The notes under the pieces: generated by a model
Told to the model about the DNA's origin: nothing
The model's database searches: none
The model's input: the letters and a program-made list of their open reading frames with translations, nothing else
Assembly (NCBI GenBank): GCA_030598355.1
Contig: JAUVQD010000087.1
Coordinates: forward strand, 1 to 6,349
DNA length: 6,349 bases
Direction of reading: 5' to 3'
Source of the DNA: Actinomycetes bacterium
GTDB lineage: Bacteria > Actinomycetota > Aquicultoria > CAJVYJ01 > JAUVQD01
Program-made: the position numbers and the translations under genes
Shown here: positions 6,178 through 6,349 of the stretch, one piece after another
Position numbering within the stretch: the stretch's first letter is position 1
Layout: each line of letters begins with the position of its first letter

Positions 6178-6241
6178 TCAGCTGGTATAAGCGCATGTGT
6201 CAGTTGACGTGATCAAACGCGCAAGTTAGCATCAGCTTCGA
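6178..6241. other. Short gap before the last gene start
   Basis: This stretch runs from the propeller fragment's TAA to the possible start at 6242. I see no ribosome site, hairpin or promoter pair that I would call. Confidence 0.3.
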
Positions 6242-6349
6242 ATGGTATCAACAGAGAGAAATCCCGGAAAGAAAAAACCAACATCAGAAAATTCGTCTGA
6301 AGAGAGCCCAAAAAAAGGGCTATCCTCAGTAACGAAAGTCTTGATTGTG
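6242..6349 (+). CDS. N-terminus of an unidentified protein (partial, runs off the window)
   Basis: An ATG at 6242 opens a frame of 36 codons to the window edge, and an in-frame TAG lies just upstream at 6227-6229. The first 28 residues are highly polar (MVSTERNPGKKKPTSENSSE, then ESPKKGLS), followed by VTKVLIV, which looks like the beginning of a hydrophobic segment. This is the profile of a membrane protein with a basic cytoplasmic N-terminal tail. No Shine-Dalgarno is visible before the ATG, so the start is uncertain. The rest of the gene is outside the window and no function can be given. Confidence 0.4.
   Translation, partial: MVSTERNPGKKKPTSENSSEESPKKGLSSVTKVLIV

Noticed and set aside
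6305..6321. AGCCC, seven A, GGGCT hairpin as a terminator
   Set aside because: The stem is only 5 base pairs, has no U tract after it, and lies inside a probable coding start.

Overview
The window looks like part of the chromosome of an uncultured, probably anaerobic bacterium with roughly balanced base composition (mid-40s % GC by eye, not computed). The anaerobic guess rests mainly on a hybrid-cluster protein of the short class III type. I cannot assign a phylum with confidence. Nothing indicates a plasmid, prophage, transposon, CRISPR array, tRNA or rRNA.

Layout. (1) Bases 3-143 are the C-terminal end of a TPR-like protein on the plus strand. (2) Bases 144-1149 contain no intact gene but are not empty. 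An antisense fragment at 327-589 encodes a clear helix-turn-helix segment split between two frames. A plus-strand beta-rich coding fragment at about 591-1046 is interrupted by an in-frame amber codon. Both look like gene remnants. (3) Bases 1150-3804 are the healthy core: a Ca2+/Na+ antiporter of the CaCA family, a SemiSWEET-type transporter and a class III Hcp, co-directional with gaps of 44 and 73 bases, possibly one transcript. (4) Bases 3894-5625 are a minus-strand cluster read from high to low coordinates: a VanZ-like membrane protein, a medium-chain dehydrogenase/reductase (MDR) that has lost its middle two thirds in frame, and an intact MDR paralogue. They are packed tightly (ATGA overlap, then a 2-base gap) and converge on hcp. 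(5) Bases about 5661-6177 are the decayed end of a large surface or secreted protein. It has a decapeptide repeat in 30-base register, broken by at least one frameshift, then a linker and one beta-propeller-like blade. (6) Bases 6242-6349 are probably the start of another gene running off the window.

Taken together, a few intact metabolic and transport genes sit among the remains of four broken genes (HTH fragment, beta-rich fragment, internally deleted MDR, decapeptide-repeat protein). I see no convincing new multi-gene system. The most informative signals are the remnants: the 30-base repeat register that dates the frameshift to within a few codons, the clean in-frame deletion in the MDR duplicate, and the hidden antisense HTH fragment.
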